Origin: Campylobacterales bacterium
Lineage (GTDB): Bacteria; Campylobacterota; Campylobacteria; Campylobacterales; Sulfurospirillaceae
Length of the DNA: 41,529 bases
NCBI GenBank assembly: GCA_024280575.1
Contig: JAJRPV010000049.1
Location: 1 to 41,529 of the forward strand
Reading direction: 5' to 3'
Shown: positions 1 through 7,123 of the stretch, piece after piece
Position numbering within the stretch: position 1 is the first letter of the stretch
Layout of the letters: each line of letters begins with the position of its first letter
Translations under genes and position numbers: made by a program
The notes under the pieces: generated by a model
Databases searched by the model: none
Told to the model about the DNA's origin: nothing
What the model saw: the letters and a program-made list of their open reading frames with translations, nothing else

Positions 1-165
1 CCATATAAAGCGAAAAGCAAATGTAACTCCAAGTGCCACACCAAAAGCGATATGATAATCCAAAAGCTTTTTATAATCTCCTAGTATATATGATGTCGCT
101 AAAAACACGATCAATAAAATATGAGAAATCCTATTAACAAGTGGCCAAACATAACTTTTATTCAT
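1..165 (-). CDS. Cytochrome b561-like membrane protein, N-terminal part
   Basis: The gene starts at 165 and runs off the left edge, leaving 55 residues. They hold one clear membrane helix (about residues 9-28) and the beginning of a second. Two histidines fit haem b ligands of the prokaryotic cytochrome b561 family: H15 in NRISH and H38 in DYHIAFG, the latter followed by the usual G-x-x-x-G and an R-F-x-W end. The start codon lies 11 bases after the dihaem cytochrome gene and has GGAGATAGAG in front. Family knowledge: such proteins pass electrons between the quinone pool and periplasmic c-type haems. Its place at the end of a cytochrome c operon suggests that it is the membrane anchor of a three-protein redox module. 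The C-terminal half cannot be assessed. Confidence 0.72.
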   Translation of the reverse strand, partial: MNKSYVWPLVNRISHILLIVFLATSYILGDYKKLLDYHIAFGVALGVTFAFRFIW

Positions 166-176
166 CTCTATCTCCG

Positions 177-650
177 CTATCTTGGTATTCTAACATAATC
201 TTCATTATAAATCCCTCTATTGGCACTTACATGGCAGGCTATACAATTACCAGCTCTCTGAATTGATTTTCTGCGAAAAACACTTCTTCTTAGTTCGTCG
301 TGAGCTCTTAAAAAAACCGTGCCCAGAGTGATACGCACGGGAGTTTTATCACTTCTAGTATATCTTGTTATTACTCTGCTTAAATATTGCTTTGAATTAT
401 CGCTGGAATTTACAACATAATAGTTTAGTATCTTCGTGTTGTCATTCTTATCCAAACTTGCATCAACTCCAAAATGATCACTTAAGTTTCTCATAATTTT
501 TTTCCATGAACGCTTAGGCAATAATCCTGGTTGATAAGCAAAATGGCAACTTCCACACTCTTTTAGAGCAAGTTGATTATTTATAGGTTTGACATCACTT
601 GCTAACAATATCCCTGACATAAAAATTAATACCAAATATATCTTTTTCAT
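177..650 (-). CDS. Periplasmic dihaem cytochrome c (DHC family)
   Basis: A 157-residue exported protein. Residues 1-17 form a signal peptide ending near LLASD. Two c-type haem-binding motifs are visible: CGSCH at residues 32-36 and CIACH at 136-140. The 100-residue gap between them, the small size and the motif near each end match the dihaem cytochrome c (DHC) family. Its neighbours are typical of that family: a DUF1924 cytochrome upstream and a cytochrome b561-like protein 11 bases downstream. The likely role is periplasmic electron transfer to or from the membrane cytochrome b; substrate and direction cannot be read from sequence. AGGAG sits just before the ATG and directly after a copy of the two-hairpin repeat. 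Confidence 0.82.
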   Translation of the reverse strand: MKKIYLVLIFMSGILLASDVKPINNQLALKECGSCHFAYQPGLLPKRSWKKIMRNLSDHFGVDASLDKNDNTKILNYYVVNSSDNSKQYLSRVITRYTRSDKTPVRITLGTVFLRAHDELRRSVFRRKSIQRAGNCIACHVSANRGIYNEDYVRIPR

Positions 651-661
651 TTTTTTCTCCT

Positions 662-777
662 AATTCACACGCTACTAAAGCTTTGGCTTTGCCAAGAACT
701 TTTTTTATTGTCATCTTTTCAAGAAGCAAAGCTCCTTAAAAATTCACACGCTACTAAAGCTTTGGCTTTGCCAAGAA
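662..777 (-). repeat. Two copies of the two-hairpin repeat inside the cytochrome operon
   Basis: A 37-base direct repeat occurs exactly twice, at 662-698 and 741-777, with a period of 79 bases. Read on the minus strand each copy begins TTCTTGGCAAAGCCAA (hairpin TTGGC-AAA-GCCAA), continues GCTTTAGTAGCGTGTGAATT, and the first copy is followed by a second hairpin AAGGAGC-TTT-GCTTCTT (721-737, one G-U pair) and then GAAAAGATGACAATAAA. The same architecture is found at 29738-29899 and 32441-32589 with other stem sequences. The repeat begins one base after the stop of the DUF1924 gene and ends just before the ribosome-binding site of the dihaem cytochrome gene, so it is transcribed within this operon. 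Confidence 0.85.
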
Positions 778-778
778 T

Positions 779-1198
779 TTACTTAGCTGAATTTATATAG
801 TAGAGTACATCACCTTTTTCCATCGCACTTCCTTCTCTTTTATATACATCATTAAAATTTCTTCTAAGCCATTTTTTAACATCTTTTACCTTACTTAATC
901 GCTTAGTGTTTGCAAATGGTGAGAGTGGTTTTATCAATTTACCTGTATGTATATTTTTGCCGGTTTGTTGAAGATTTATAGAGTGACAAGATGAGCATGA
1001 GATATTTTTTCCTCTCTTGCCAATATGAACACTTGTAAAAATTTTCTGACCTCTTTTTGCATTAAAATCAGTAAAGCCACTTTTTTCTTTTTGTGCTTGG
1101 CTTTTGAGTTGATTTATGTATTGTTGCATTTGCGGGTTAAAACCTTTTGCATTTACTGTGAGAGTGAATGCAAATAGTAGTAAAAAACTCTTTTTCAT
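779..1198 (-). CDS. DUF1924 family periplasmic cytochrome c
   Basis: A 139-residue protein with a signal peptide (residues 1-17, ending NAKG) and a single haem c motif CSSCH at residues 68-72, preceded by FNAKRGQKIFTS, the usual first helix of a small class I cytochrome c. The C-terminal stretch KWLRRNFNDVYKREG is characteristic of the DUF1924 family as I remember it. AAAGGAAGG precedes the ATG. It is the first gene of the operon with the dihaem cytochrome and the b561-type protein, a grouping I recall from other sulfur-oxidising Campylobacterota. It probably works as an electron carrier in the periplasm; its partner enzyme is not in the window. Confidence 0.8.
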   Translation of the reverse strand: MKKSFLLLFAFTLTVNAKGFNPQMQQYINQLKSQAQKEKSGFTDFNAKRGQKIFTSVHIGKRGKNISCSSCHSINLQQTGKNIHTGKLIKPLSPFANTKRLSKVKDVKKWLRRNFNDVYKREGSAMEKGDVLYYINSAK

Positions 1199-1299
1199 TA
1201 CCTTCCTTTATGATTGATAATGAAATTTTACTTGATACTTGTAAGTTTTATAAATACACTTTATTTACAATTTCTTTACAATTTACAACAAACATACTG

Positions 1300-1647
1300 T
1301 TATATTTGAATCCTCCAATTTGAAAGCTCAAATATATCTTCACTGGCTGATACTTTTGTAAAACCTGCACTTGTGAGATATGCAAGTCTGCCCTGGGTTA
1401 AACAAACTACAAAATTTTCTTGAAAAACCGCATAACCCTTGCCTCTTAGATATGCAAAAAGTTCTTTAAAGGATTTTGGTTCTGTATATTTGTCATCAGT
1501 TACATCAAATGATATTACATCTTTTAAGACCTCTAAAAAATCATCATTTTTTGCCACCCAAGATGGAAGCGACCAACTCTGTTCCGGATAACTATAATTT
1601 CCAAAAAGCTCAGAAGTTTTGAGTTTTACTCTATTTTTTTTATTCAA
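1300..1647 (-). CDS. Conserved-looking hypothetical protein, 115 residues
   Basis: I do not recognise this protein. It starts with TTG at 1647 (AAGGCAG a few bases upstream) and no ATG is available nearby. It has no signal peptide, no membrane segment and no cysteine cluster; the single Cys is at VVCLTQGR. The N-terminus is basic (NKKNRVKLKTSE), the rest is a mixed alpha/beta pattern rich in aromatic residues, compatible with a small soluble cytoplasmic domain. It stands alone between the cytochrome operon and the divergent EamA permease genes. It is called a gene because it fills the gap with normal codon use and no overlap. Confidence 0.55.
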   Translation of the reverse strand: MNKKNRVKLKTSELFGNYSYPEQSWSLPSWVAKNDDFLEVLKDVISFDVTDDKYTEPKSFKELFAYLRGKGYAVFQENFVVCLTQGRLAYLTSAGFTKVSASEDIFELSNWRIQI

Positions 1648-1686
1648 AAACTGCCTTTTTTTGCTATAATCAAATTTTGGAGGTTT

Positions 1687-2574
1687 ATTATAGCAACTTT
1701 TTTCTTATTAATTTTATGTGTGTTATTTTGGTCTGGCAACTTTATAATTGGCAGATTTTTTCATGCAGATATACAGCCTCTACAATTAGCCTTTTTTCGA
1801 TGGCTTGGAGCTGCTCTGATTGTCTCTCCTGTGCTCATAAAAAATTTTAAAAATATTTATAAAACTTTTAAAAAACACTATATTATACTAAATATTTTAT
1901 CAATTCTTGGAATTACAGCATTTAACACTTTATTGTACATTGGCCTGCAAGACACCACTGCCACAAATGCTCTTATTATCAATTCTTCTATACCGGTCTT
2001 GATACTATTTTTCTCTTTTTTAATTTTGAAAATTCCTATAAATACAAAACAGCTTATAGGCATATTGTTTTCTTCTATCGTAGTTATATATCTAATTTTA
2101 CGAGGTGAATTATCAAATCTTTTAACCCTTTCTTTTAATCATGGTGACTTGTGGGTTGTCTCTTCTTCTGTAATTTGGGCGCTGTATTCTGTATCTATTA
2201 AATTTAAACCAAAAAATCTTAGTGATTTTGAATTTTTTACGACTATTGTATATATAGGACTTTTTTGGTTATTTATCATTTACAAGCTTATGGGTTACTC
2301 TTTTATCGCCGACTTGTCCATTACGCAAAAATATTATCCTGTTTTTATCTATGTTTCTCTTTTTACTTCTGTTTTGTCGTTTTATTTTTGGCACAAAGGC
2401 ATACATGAAATCGGAGCTAACAAAACAGGACAATTTACCCATCTAATGCCTCTTTTTGGTGCAATTTTAGCTTATATTTTTCTAGGCGAAAGACTTCATT
2501 TGTTTCATATCATAGGGGCTATTTTTATTGGATTTGGAATTTACCTCTCTTTGTTTAGTAAAAAAGTAGAATAA
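1687..2574 (+). CDS. EamA/DMT-superfamily permease, first of a pair
   Basis: A protein of about 295 residues with ten predicted membrane helices in two EamA repeats (roughly residues 1-140 and 150-290), the fold of drug/metabolite transporters. The hallmark first helix reads ATFFLLILCVLFWSGNFIIG and needs codons upstream of the first conventional start (GTG at 1720). A strong GGAGG at 1679-1683 points instead to ATT (1687) or ATA (1690); there is no ATG, GTG or TTG in frame there. I therefore place the start at 1687, with the caveat that it is non-standard or a sequence error. One base separates its stop from the next permease gene. The substrate is unknown; amino acids or other small metabolites are typical of the family. 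Confidence 0.8.
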   Translation: MIATFFLLILCVLFWSGNFIIGRFFHADIQPLQLAFFRWLGAALIVSPVLIKNFKNIYKTFKKHYIILNILSILGITAFNTLLYIGLQDTTATNALIINSSIPVLILFFSFLILKIPINTKQLIGILFSSIVVIYLILRGELSNLLTLSFNHGDLWVVSSSVIWALYSVSIKFKPKNLSDFEFFTTIVYIGLFWLFIIYKLMGYSFIADLSITQKYYPVFIYVSLFTSVLSFYFWHKGIHEIGANKTGQFTHLMPLFGAILAYIFLGERLHLFHIIGAIFIGFGIYLSLFSKKVE

Positions 2575-2575
2575 A

Positions 2576-3436
2576 ATGAGATTTTTAGGTTTTACGCTAA
2601 TTTTAATTTCTGCCATAACTTTTGGACTTATGCCTATATTTGCTACTTTTTCTTATAAAAGCGGACTTGATATCAAGACTATTTTACTTTTTCGTTTTTC
2701 AATAGCTGCTATTTTAGTAAATATCTATATCATTTTCAAAGGATACTCATACCCCAAAGGCAAACTCTTAATTATATTGATTTTCATGGGATCTGTATTG
2801 TATTCTGCACAAGCATTTTCATATTTTAGCGCAGTAAGTCTAATAGGCTCCTCTCTTACTTCTATTCTTTTATATCTATATCCTAGCATAGTGCTACTTT
2901 TGTCGATTATTTTACTTAAAACAAATGTTTGCAAACAAGATATCGTAGCTTTAATTCTTACAACTATTGGAGCTGTATTAGTTGTTGGAATTAGATTTGA
3001 AAACATTAACCTTATAGGTATTATTTTTGGAATATCTGCTGCTTTAATTTACTCAGCATATATAGTAATCGGCACAAAAGCCATGCAAGGCACAACGCCT
3101 ATTGTAGGTACAGGAGTCATTCTTTTTAGCTCTGCATGTATGTATGTCATTTATGGATTATCTACCAAAATTACTGTACCAAATACCTATGAACAATGGG
3201 GATGGATATTTGCTATAACTATTGTCTCAACACTTGTAGCTATCATCACATTTTTTGCCGGATTAAAACTCATAGGCCCCATAAAAGCCTCTATGATTTC
3301 AACATTTGAACTTGTTGTGACATTGGTTTGTGCATATTTATTATTGGGAGAAAAGATAGAATTTATCCAGATAATCGGCGGTGTTTTCATACTAACAGCA
3401 GCACTAATTTTAGCAAAGGAGAAAGTAAAATCATGA
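2576..3436 (+). CDS. EamA/DMT-superfamily permease, second of a pair
   Basis: A 286-residue permease with ten hydrophobic helices in two EamA halves. Typical family sequence is visible in the first helix (TFGLMPIFATFSYKSGLD) and in the last pair (FELVVTLVCAYLLLGEKI followed by QIIGGVFILTAALIL). It starts one base after the stop of the preceding permease, and its own stop overlaps the ATG of the methyltransferase gene by four bases (ATGA), so the three genes are translationally coupled. The two permeases are only distantly alike, so they are unlikely to be a recent tandem duplication; they may act separately or as a pair. No substrate can be inferred. Confidence 0.85.
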   Translation: MRFLGFTLILISAITFGLMPIFATFSYKSGLDIKTILLFRFSIAAILVNIYIIFKGYSYPKGKLLIILIFMGSVLYSAQAFSYFSAVSLIGSSLTSILLYLYPSIVLLLSIILLKTNVCKQDIVALILTTIGAVLVVGIRFENINLIGIIFGISAALIYSAYIVIGTKAMQGTTPIVGTGVILFSSACMYVIYGLSTKITVPNTYEQWGWIFAITIVSTLVAIITFFAGLKLIGPIKASMISTFELVVTLVCAYLLLGEKIEFIQIIGGVFILTAALILAKEKVKS

Positions 3437-4158
3437 ACAAATGGGATGAAAAAGCAAAAAACTACTCAAGATACTCATCTTGCAACAATACTTTTGAAGC
3501 AAATGTCTTGAAAACGATAAAAAATCTAGGAATCGACTTTGCAAATAAAAACATCATAGATATAGGATGCGGAACCGGCGTATATACTCTACATGTAGCG
3601 CGATTTGCAAAGAAGGTTATAGGTATTGATTACTCAATCAATATGCTTGAAATATTAAATGAAGATTCTAAAAAACTGGGCATATAAAATATTAAAACCT
3701 ATCATAGCACTTGGAGTAATTTTAACACAAACAGTGAGATTTTTGATATAGCAATATGTACAATGAGTCCGGCAGTGAAAAGTAAAGAAGAGATAGAAAA
3801 ATTTCATAAATGCGCACAAAAAAAGATATATCTTGGCTGGGCGGGAACGAGGAATTGCACGATTTTGGATGAACTTTTTACTGCTCACAAAGAGGAGTAT
3901 TCACCACCAAACGGAGCAAAACGAATACGAAAATGGCTGGATTCAAAAGATATAAAATATCAAGTAAAACATTTTGATGAATTAAAAATAAGAAAAAGAA
4001 GCTTCAAAGAAGCCGTAGAAAACTACAGCTGGCATTTAAAAGTAAGGGGCGTGAAACCAGATGTGGCAAAAATAGAAAAAACCGTAAAAAAGTTTTGCGA
4101 CAAAGACGGAAATATAACAGAACAAACGATAAATAAAATGGATCTAATACTCTGGTAA
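3433..4158 (+). pseudogene. Class I SAM-dependent methyltransferase, interrupted by one in-frame TAA
   Basis: One reading frame runs from ATG 3433 to the stop at 4156-4158 with a single TAA at 3685-3687. Before it lies the SAM-binding core: motif I IIDIGCGTGVYTLHVA (about residues 38-53) and motif II KKVIGIDYSINMLEIL. After the stop the same frame continues as NIKTYHSTWSNFN and FDIAICTMSPAVKSKEEIEK, the expected motif IV region, and then a full C-terminal domain of about 120 residues. The expected residue at the TAA (LGI-x-NIK) is probably Lys, so one A-to-T change would explain it. No other lesion is visible. The N-terminal 84-residue piece alone would lack most of the fold. The gene overlaps the upstream permease by four bases. 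The methylated substrate is unknown. Confidence 0.8.
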
Positions 4159-4160
4159 AC

Positions 4161-4943
4161 CTATATAGCAACCTCTCCCACGAGTGGAGCGTGATCACTA
4201 GGCGTTGGTACTCGTCTGTGCCTTGTCCACAAATCCACGCTAATATCTTGGCACTTTTGCATTAGCGCATCTGTTGCTAAGATATAATCTATACGCATAC
4301 CTTCATCTCGCCAAATACCGGCAGTTCTATAATCCCACCAAGTAAAAGATTTAGTTTGGGGATATTTTTGGCGATAACAATCTTTTAGCCCAATATTTTG
4401 CAAGGATTTCATTTTCTCTTTTTCGCTATTGAGAAATCCAACTTTTCCTTCAAATAACTTTGAATCATATACATCTATATTCTTAAGAGCTACATTCATA
4501 TCACCTAAAACGATGATTTTCTTATATTTCTCTTGCAAAGTTTTAACATATATTTTTAATGCATCATAAAATGCCATTTTATAGAGATGCTTTGGATCAT
4601 TTTCATCGCTTGCCCCATGAGGTGCGTAAACATTAAGAATGACAACACCTGCAACTTCTACTTCAATCAATCTTTTGTGTTGGTCGAGAACTTCATCATC
4701 AAAGTTGATTTTAACCCTATCGAACTCAAGCTTTGAACAAATCGCAACGCCGTTATAACGCTTTTCACCGTTAACCGCACATTTGTATCCCAACTGTTCA
4801 AACTTCTCTTTTGGAAACTGTTCTTCTACGCATTTGAGCTCTTGCATGCAAAGTATATCAATCGGATTTTTTTCTGACAACCAAGTGATTATCAAATCCA
4901 CCCTAGAGCGAATCGAATTTACATTAAAAGTAGCTATTTTCAT
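4161..4943 (-). CDS. xthA: Exodeoxyribonuclease III
   Basis: A 260-residue cytoplasmic AP endonuclease / 3'-5' exonuclease of base-excision repair. Family motifs are complete: ATFNVNSIRSR (residues 4-14), the metal-binding Glu in CMQELK (E35), NVYAPHG, the GDMNVA catalytic loop, WWDYR, RIDYILAT and the terminal SDHAPL with the catalytic Asp-His pair. The length matches E. coli XthA (268). The ATG lies 18 bases past the 3' end of rnpB, with AGGA upstream, so it is probably transcribed at least in part by read-through from the RNase P RNA promoter. Two bases separate its stop from the convergent broken methyltransferase gene, without an obvious terminator. Confidence 0.93.
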   Translation of the reverse strand: MKIATFNVNSIRSRVDLIITWLSEKNPIDILCMQELKCVEEQFPKEKFEQLGYKCAVNGEKRYNGVAICSKLEFDRVKINFDDEVLDQHKRLIEVEVAGVVILNVYAPHGASDENDPKHLYKMAFYDALKIYVKTLQEKYKKIIVLGDMNVALKNIDVYDSKLFEGKVGFLNSEKEKMKSLQNIGLKDCYRQKYPQTKSFTWWDYRTAGIWRDEGMRIDYILATDALMQKCQDISVDLWTRHRRVPTPSDHAPLVGEVAI

Positions 4944-4960
4944 ATAATAATCCTAAAAGC

Positions 4961-5294
4961 CCAAAGGTACGACGATAAGCCGGGTTCTGTCGTGGGTGAT
5001 TATTTATCTACTTGCTATCTTGCGATAACACTCTAGCGAATGATTAAAAAATGAGGCCAAACCAATCCATTCTTGCTGCAAGTTGGGTTTACATAGCAGT
5101 TTAGATTACTCTAAACTCTGGTGAGCTCTTACCTCACCGTTTCACCTTTACCGAAAAATCGGAAGTTTACTTTCTGTTGCACTATCCCTTGGGTTACCCC
5201 AGCCGTCCGTTAGGCGGAACCATGCCTCAATGCAGCCCGGACTTTCCTCTTAAATTTTTAAAAAAATTCAAGCAATCACCTATCGTACCTTTGG
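4961..5294 (-). ncRNA. rnpB: RNase P RNA (bacterial class A)
   Basis: Read on the minus strand, the conserved core elements appear in order: GAGGAAAGTCCGGGC near the 5' end, GGTAACCC, AGTGCAACAGAAAGTAAAC, GGTGAGGTAAGAGCTCACC, AAACCCAACTTG, and ACAGAACCCGGCTTATCG near the 3' end. The two ends pair as helix P1: 5' CCAAAGGTACGA (complement of 5283-5294) with 3' TCGTACCTTTGG (complement of 4961-4972), which sets the borders to about 334 bases. The RNA is the catalytic subunit that matures the 5' ends of tRNAs. It lies between truD and xthA on the same strand and has its own promoter at the end of truD. Confidence 0.95.
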
Positions 5295-5299
5295 ATGAA

Positions 5300-5305
5300 A
5301 TTATA
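5300..5305 (-). promoter_or_regulatory. -10 box of the rnpB promoter
   Basis: TATAAT on the minus strand, six to seven bases before the predicted 5' end of RNase P RNA (5294). It lies in the 16-base gap between truD and rnpB, so the -35 region falls inside the last codons of truD. No good -35 box is visible, as is common for sigma-70 promoters in Campylobacterota. Confidence 0.7.
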
Positions 5306-5310
5306 CCATT

Positions 5311-6396
5311 TTATTTTAACTGGTGCGTCAGCTCTTCCAAAACAACTGTAGCATAAGAGCCTTTTGGCAAAGAAAAGTGCATCTCAAACCAATTTTCATC
5401 TTCTTTATACTCATATTCTACATCTTTCAAAAACGCCCATGCAAATCTCCTAGCTCCATTCATTTGATCCAGATATGGTTCGGCTTCTGCACAAATTTCA
5501 TCTTCTAAAACTTTTGCAAAACCTTCACATCTCATACTTCTGCCTCCGGGTAACCAGCCTGTCATCGTAATTTCTTCTTTTTCAAACCTCTCTAGTTCTG
5601 CTTCCAAATCTTCGCATATAAAAGCTTTTCCTGCCGGATAGTGATGCGCCACATCTCCTTTGAAAACTTTAAAAAATCTCTTTTGTTTTTTTAATTCTTT
5701 TACTAAATCTTTTAAAAAGCCTAAAGATTCTGCTGCTTCTTTATCATTGAATCCTTCCAAAATGTGACCTATTTTCAAACGATTTGAAAGCCATGTGTTA
5801 AAAAGATAACTCTGATATGCACTGATAAAAAAGTTTTTCATCTTTCTTTTTCGCTCTCTTCTTTTTCCTTCCAATATTTCTCTTCCTAAGATATAGTTAT
5901 CTCCGTCTCTTCCGAAGCGTTGGTAACCAAAAAAGTTGGGAAAACCTTCTTTTTTAAGTGTTTTAAGCGCATTTTGCAATTTTTGCGCATCTATTTTATT
6001 TACTCTTTTAACTCGTATAAAAAACCTATTCCCTTTTAGATGCCCTATTCTTATCTTATTATTGTGGTATGTTTTTGAGATAATCTTGATATTTTCGTGA
6101 CTAAAATTTTCAAGCTTACTCTCATAGTTTTTATGGATAGAGATATATTGGGTTGTCATACCGTCCTTGTCTTTCAATCCTGCATAGCCAAAATCTCTTG
6201 TTTTGGCACCACTTGCCTCACTCAATGCTTGTATCATTTGCCATGTGGTCATGTCTTTTTTTCTTACATGTAGAACTAAATGCTCCCCTTCTCCACTAAA
6301 CTCATATAGAGGCAATTCGTTTACTACAAAATCATTTGAATTTTTTGTAAATAGTATGTTTATCGGTGAATGGTTTAAAAAAAATAGTCTAGTCAT
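5311..6396 (-). CDS. truD: tRNA pseudouridine(13) synthase TruD
   Basis: A 361-residue enzyme that isomerises uridine 13 in tRNA. The catalytic aspartate is D76 in GYAGLKDKDGMTTQYIS, the TruD-specific active-site loop. The second hallmark is the block PNFFGYQRFGRDGDN near residues 155-170, followed by the insertion domain, here shortened relative to longer homologues. The N-terminal NDFVVNELPLYEFSGEGEH is also typical. The start ATG has AAAGGAT upstream, and a TATAAT lies further up at 6420-6425 on the minus strand. rnpB and xthA follow on the same strand. Confidence 0.92.
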   Translation of the reverse strand: MTRLFFLNHSPINILFTKNSNDFVVNELPLYEFSGEGEHLVLHVRKKDMTTWQMIQALSEASGAKTRDFGYAGLKDKDGMTTQYISIHKNYESKLENFSHENIKIISKTYHNNKIRIGHLKGNRFFIRVKRVNKIDAQKLQNALKTLKKEGFPNFFGYQRFGRDGDNYILGREILEGKRRERKRKMKNFFISAYQSYLFNTWLSNRLKIGHILEGFNDKEAAESLGFLKDLVKELKKQKRFFKVFKGDVAHHYPAGKAFICEDLEAELERFEKEEITMTGWLPGGRSMRCEGFAKVLEDEICAEAEPYLDQMNGARRFAWAFLKDVEYEYKEDENWFEMHFSLPKGSYATVVLEELTHQLK

Positions 6397-6419
6397 CTTT
6401 ATCCTTTAATAAAAAATGT

Positions 6420-6425
6420 ATTATA
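6420..6425 (-). promoter_or_regulatory. Probable -10 box for truD
   Basis: TATAAT on the minus strand, 24 bases before the truD ATG, in the divergent region between truD and the DUF5644 gene. The -35 region shows no consensus. Confidence 0.5.
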
Positions 6426-6492
6426 CCAATTTTATACTTTTTAAGCTTATTTAGAGTAAACTAATAAGAAATTAAGTTTAGGAGTATGCGTT

Positions 6493-7122
6493 ATGATATA
6501 TAAGCTTAGATTGAGTGTTTTCAGATTTGATGCAAAAAGCGACTATCTTCCTTTTTACAAGAAACATATCATAAAAGTTGATGGTGAGAAAAGTATTGAT
6601 GATTTGTTGTCTGTGATAAAAGAAGAAGATAGACTATTTGACTATCCGCAGGGCAAGAATGCTGCTATACAAATAAGTGGTAAAAATCTTTTTACAAATG
6701 TAAAAATTAGCGATATTGTTAAAAACTTTGGAACAGAGTTGACACTAATGCCAATGAGTGAAAAAAGAGCTTCGAAAGATTTAATTGTAAATGATGATGA
6801 CTTTTATGAAAAATTTGATTTACTAGATCCTTTTGTTGATTCATCTGATAAAAAAAGATTTAAAGAATTAGTTGTTTATCATTATGCTTCTGATTTATAT
6901 AAATATGAAGATGATTTTCAAGGAGATGCACTGTTTTTATTTGCGTATGAGATGATAAAAAAGCACCCAGGTCAAGAAAAGAAAATCTTAAATATCATAG
7001 ACAATGAAAACAATGGAATTTGGTTGCATACAAATATTTGTGGTAAAACTTTTCCAACAAATTATGAAGCTGAAGACAAGATAAACAGTCTTAAAAATGA
7101 AGTTTTAAAGGCGAGGAATTAA
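6493..7122 (+). CDS. DUF5644-type protein: cysteine-less SdhB/FrdB relative
   Basis: A 209-residue soluble protein. I think it belongs to the DUF5644 family of Campylobacterota. Its whole length can be laid against the iron-sulfur subunit of succinate dehydrogenase / fumarate reductase. LRLSVFRFDAKSDYLPFYKK with KVDGEKSIDDLLSVIKEED matches the ferredoxin-like start, TELTLMPMSEKRASKDLIV with DDDFYEKFDLLDPF matches the linker, and QGDALFLFAYEMIKKHPGQ, NNGIWLHTNICGKTFP and EDKINSLKNEVLK match the C-terminal cluster domain. All the cluster-ligand cysteines are gone except one Cys in NICGK. It probably binds no Fe-S cluster and may be a structural or assembly protein. One base separates it from the HdrB-like gene, so the two form an operon. 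Confidence 0.7.
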   Translation: MIYKLRLSVFRFDAKSDYLPFYKKHIIKVDGEKSIDDLLSVIKEEDRLFDYPQGKNAAIQISGKNLFTNVKISDIVKNFGTELTLMPMSEKRASKDLIVNDDDFYEKFDLLDPFVDSSDKKRFKELVVYHYASDLYKYEDDFQGDALFLFAYEMIKKHPGQEKKILNIIDNENNGIWLHTNICGKTFPTNYEAEDKINSLKNEVLKARN

Positions 7123-7123
7123 C

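Noticed and set aside
662-777. CRISPR-like spaced direct repeats
   Set aside because: Only two copies with one short interval, related units at two other loci with paired hairpins, and no cas genes in the window. The interval itself contains the second hairpin of the unit.
3685-3687. Selenocysteine or pyrrolysine recoding in the methyltransferase
   Set aside because: Those use TGA and TAG; this codon is TAA, and the likely ancestral residue (Lys) is not a catalytic Cys.
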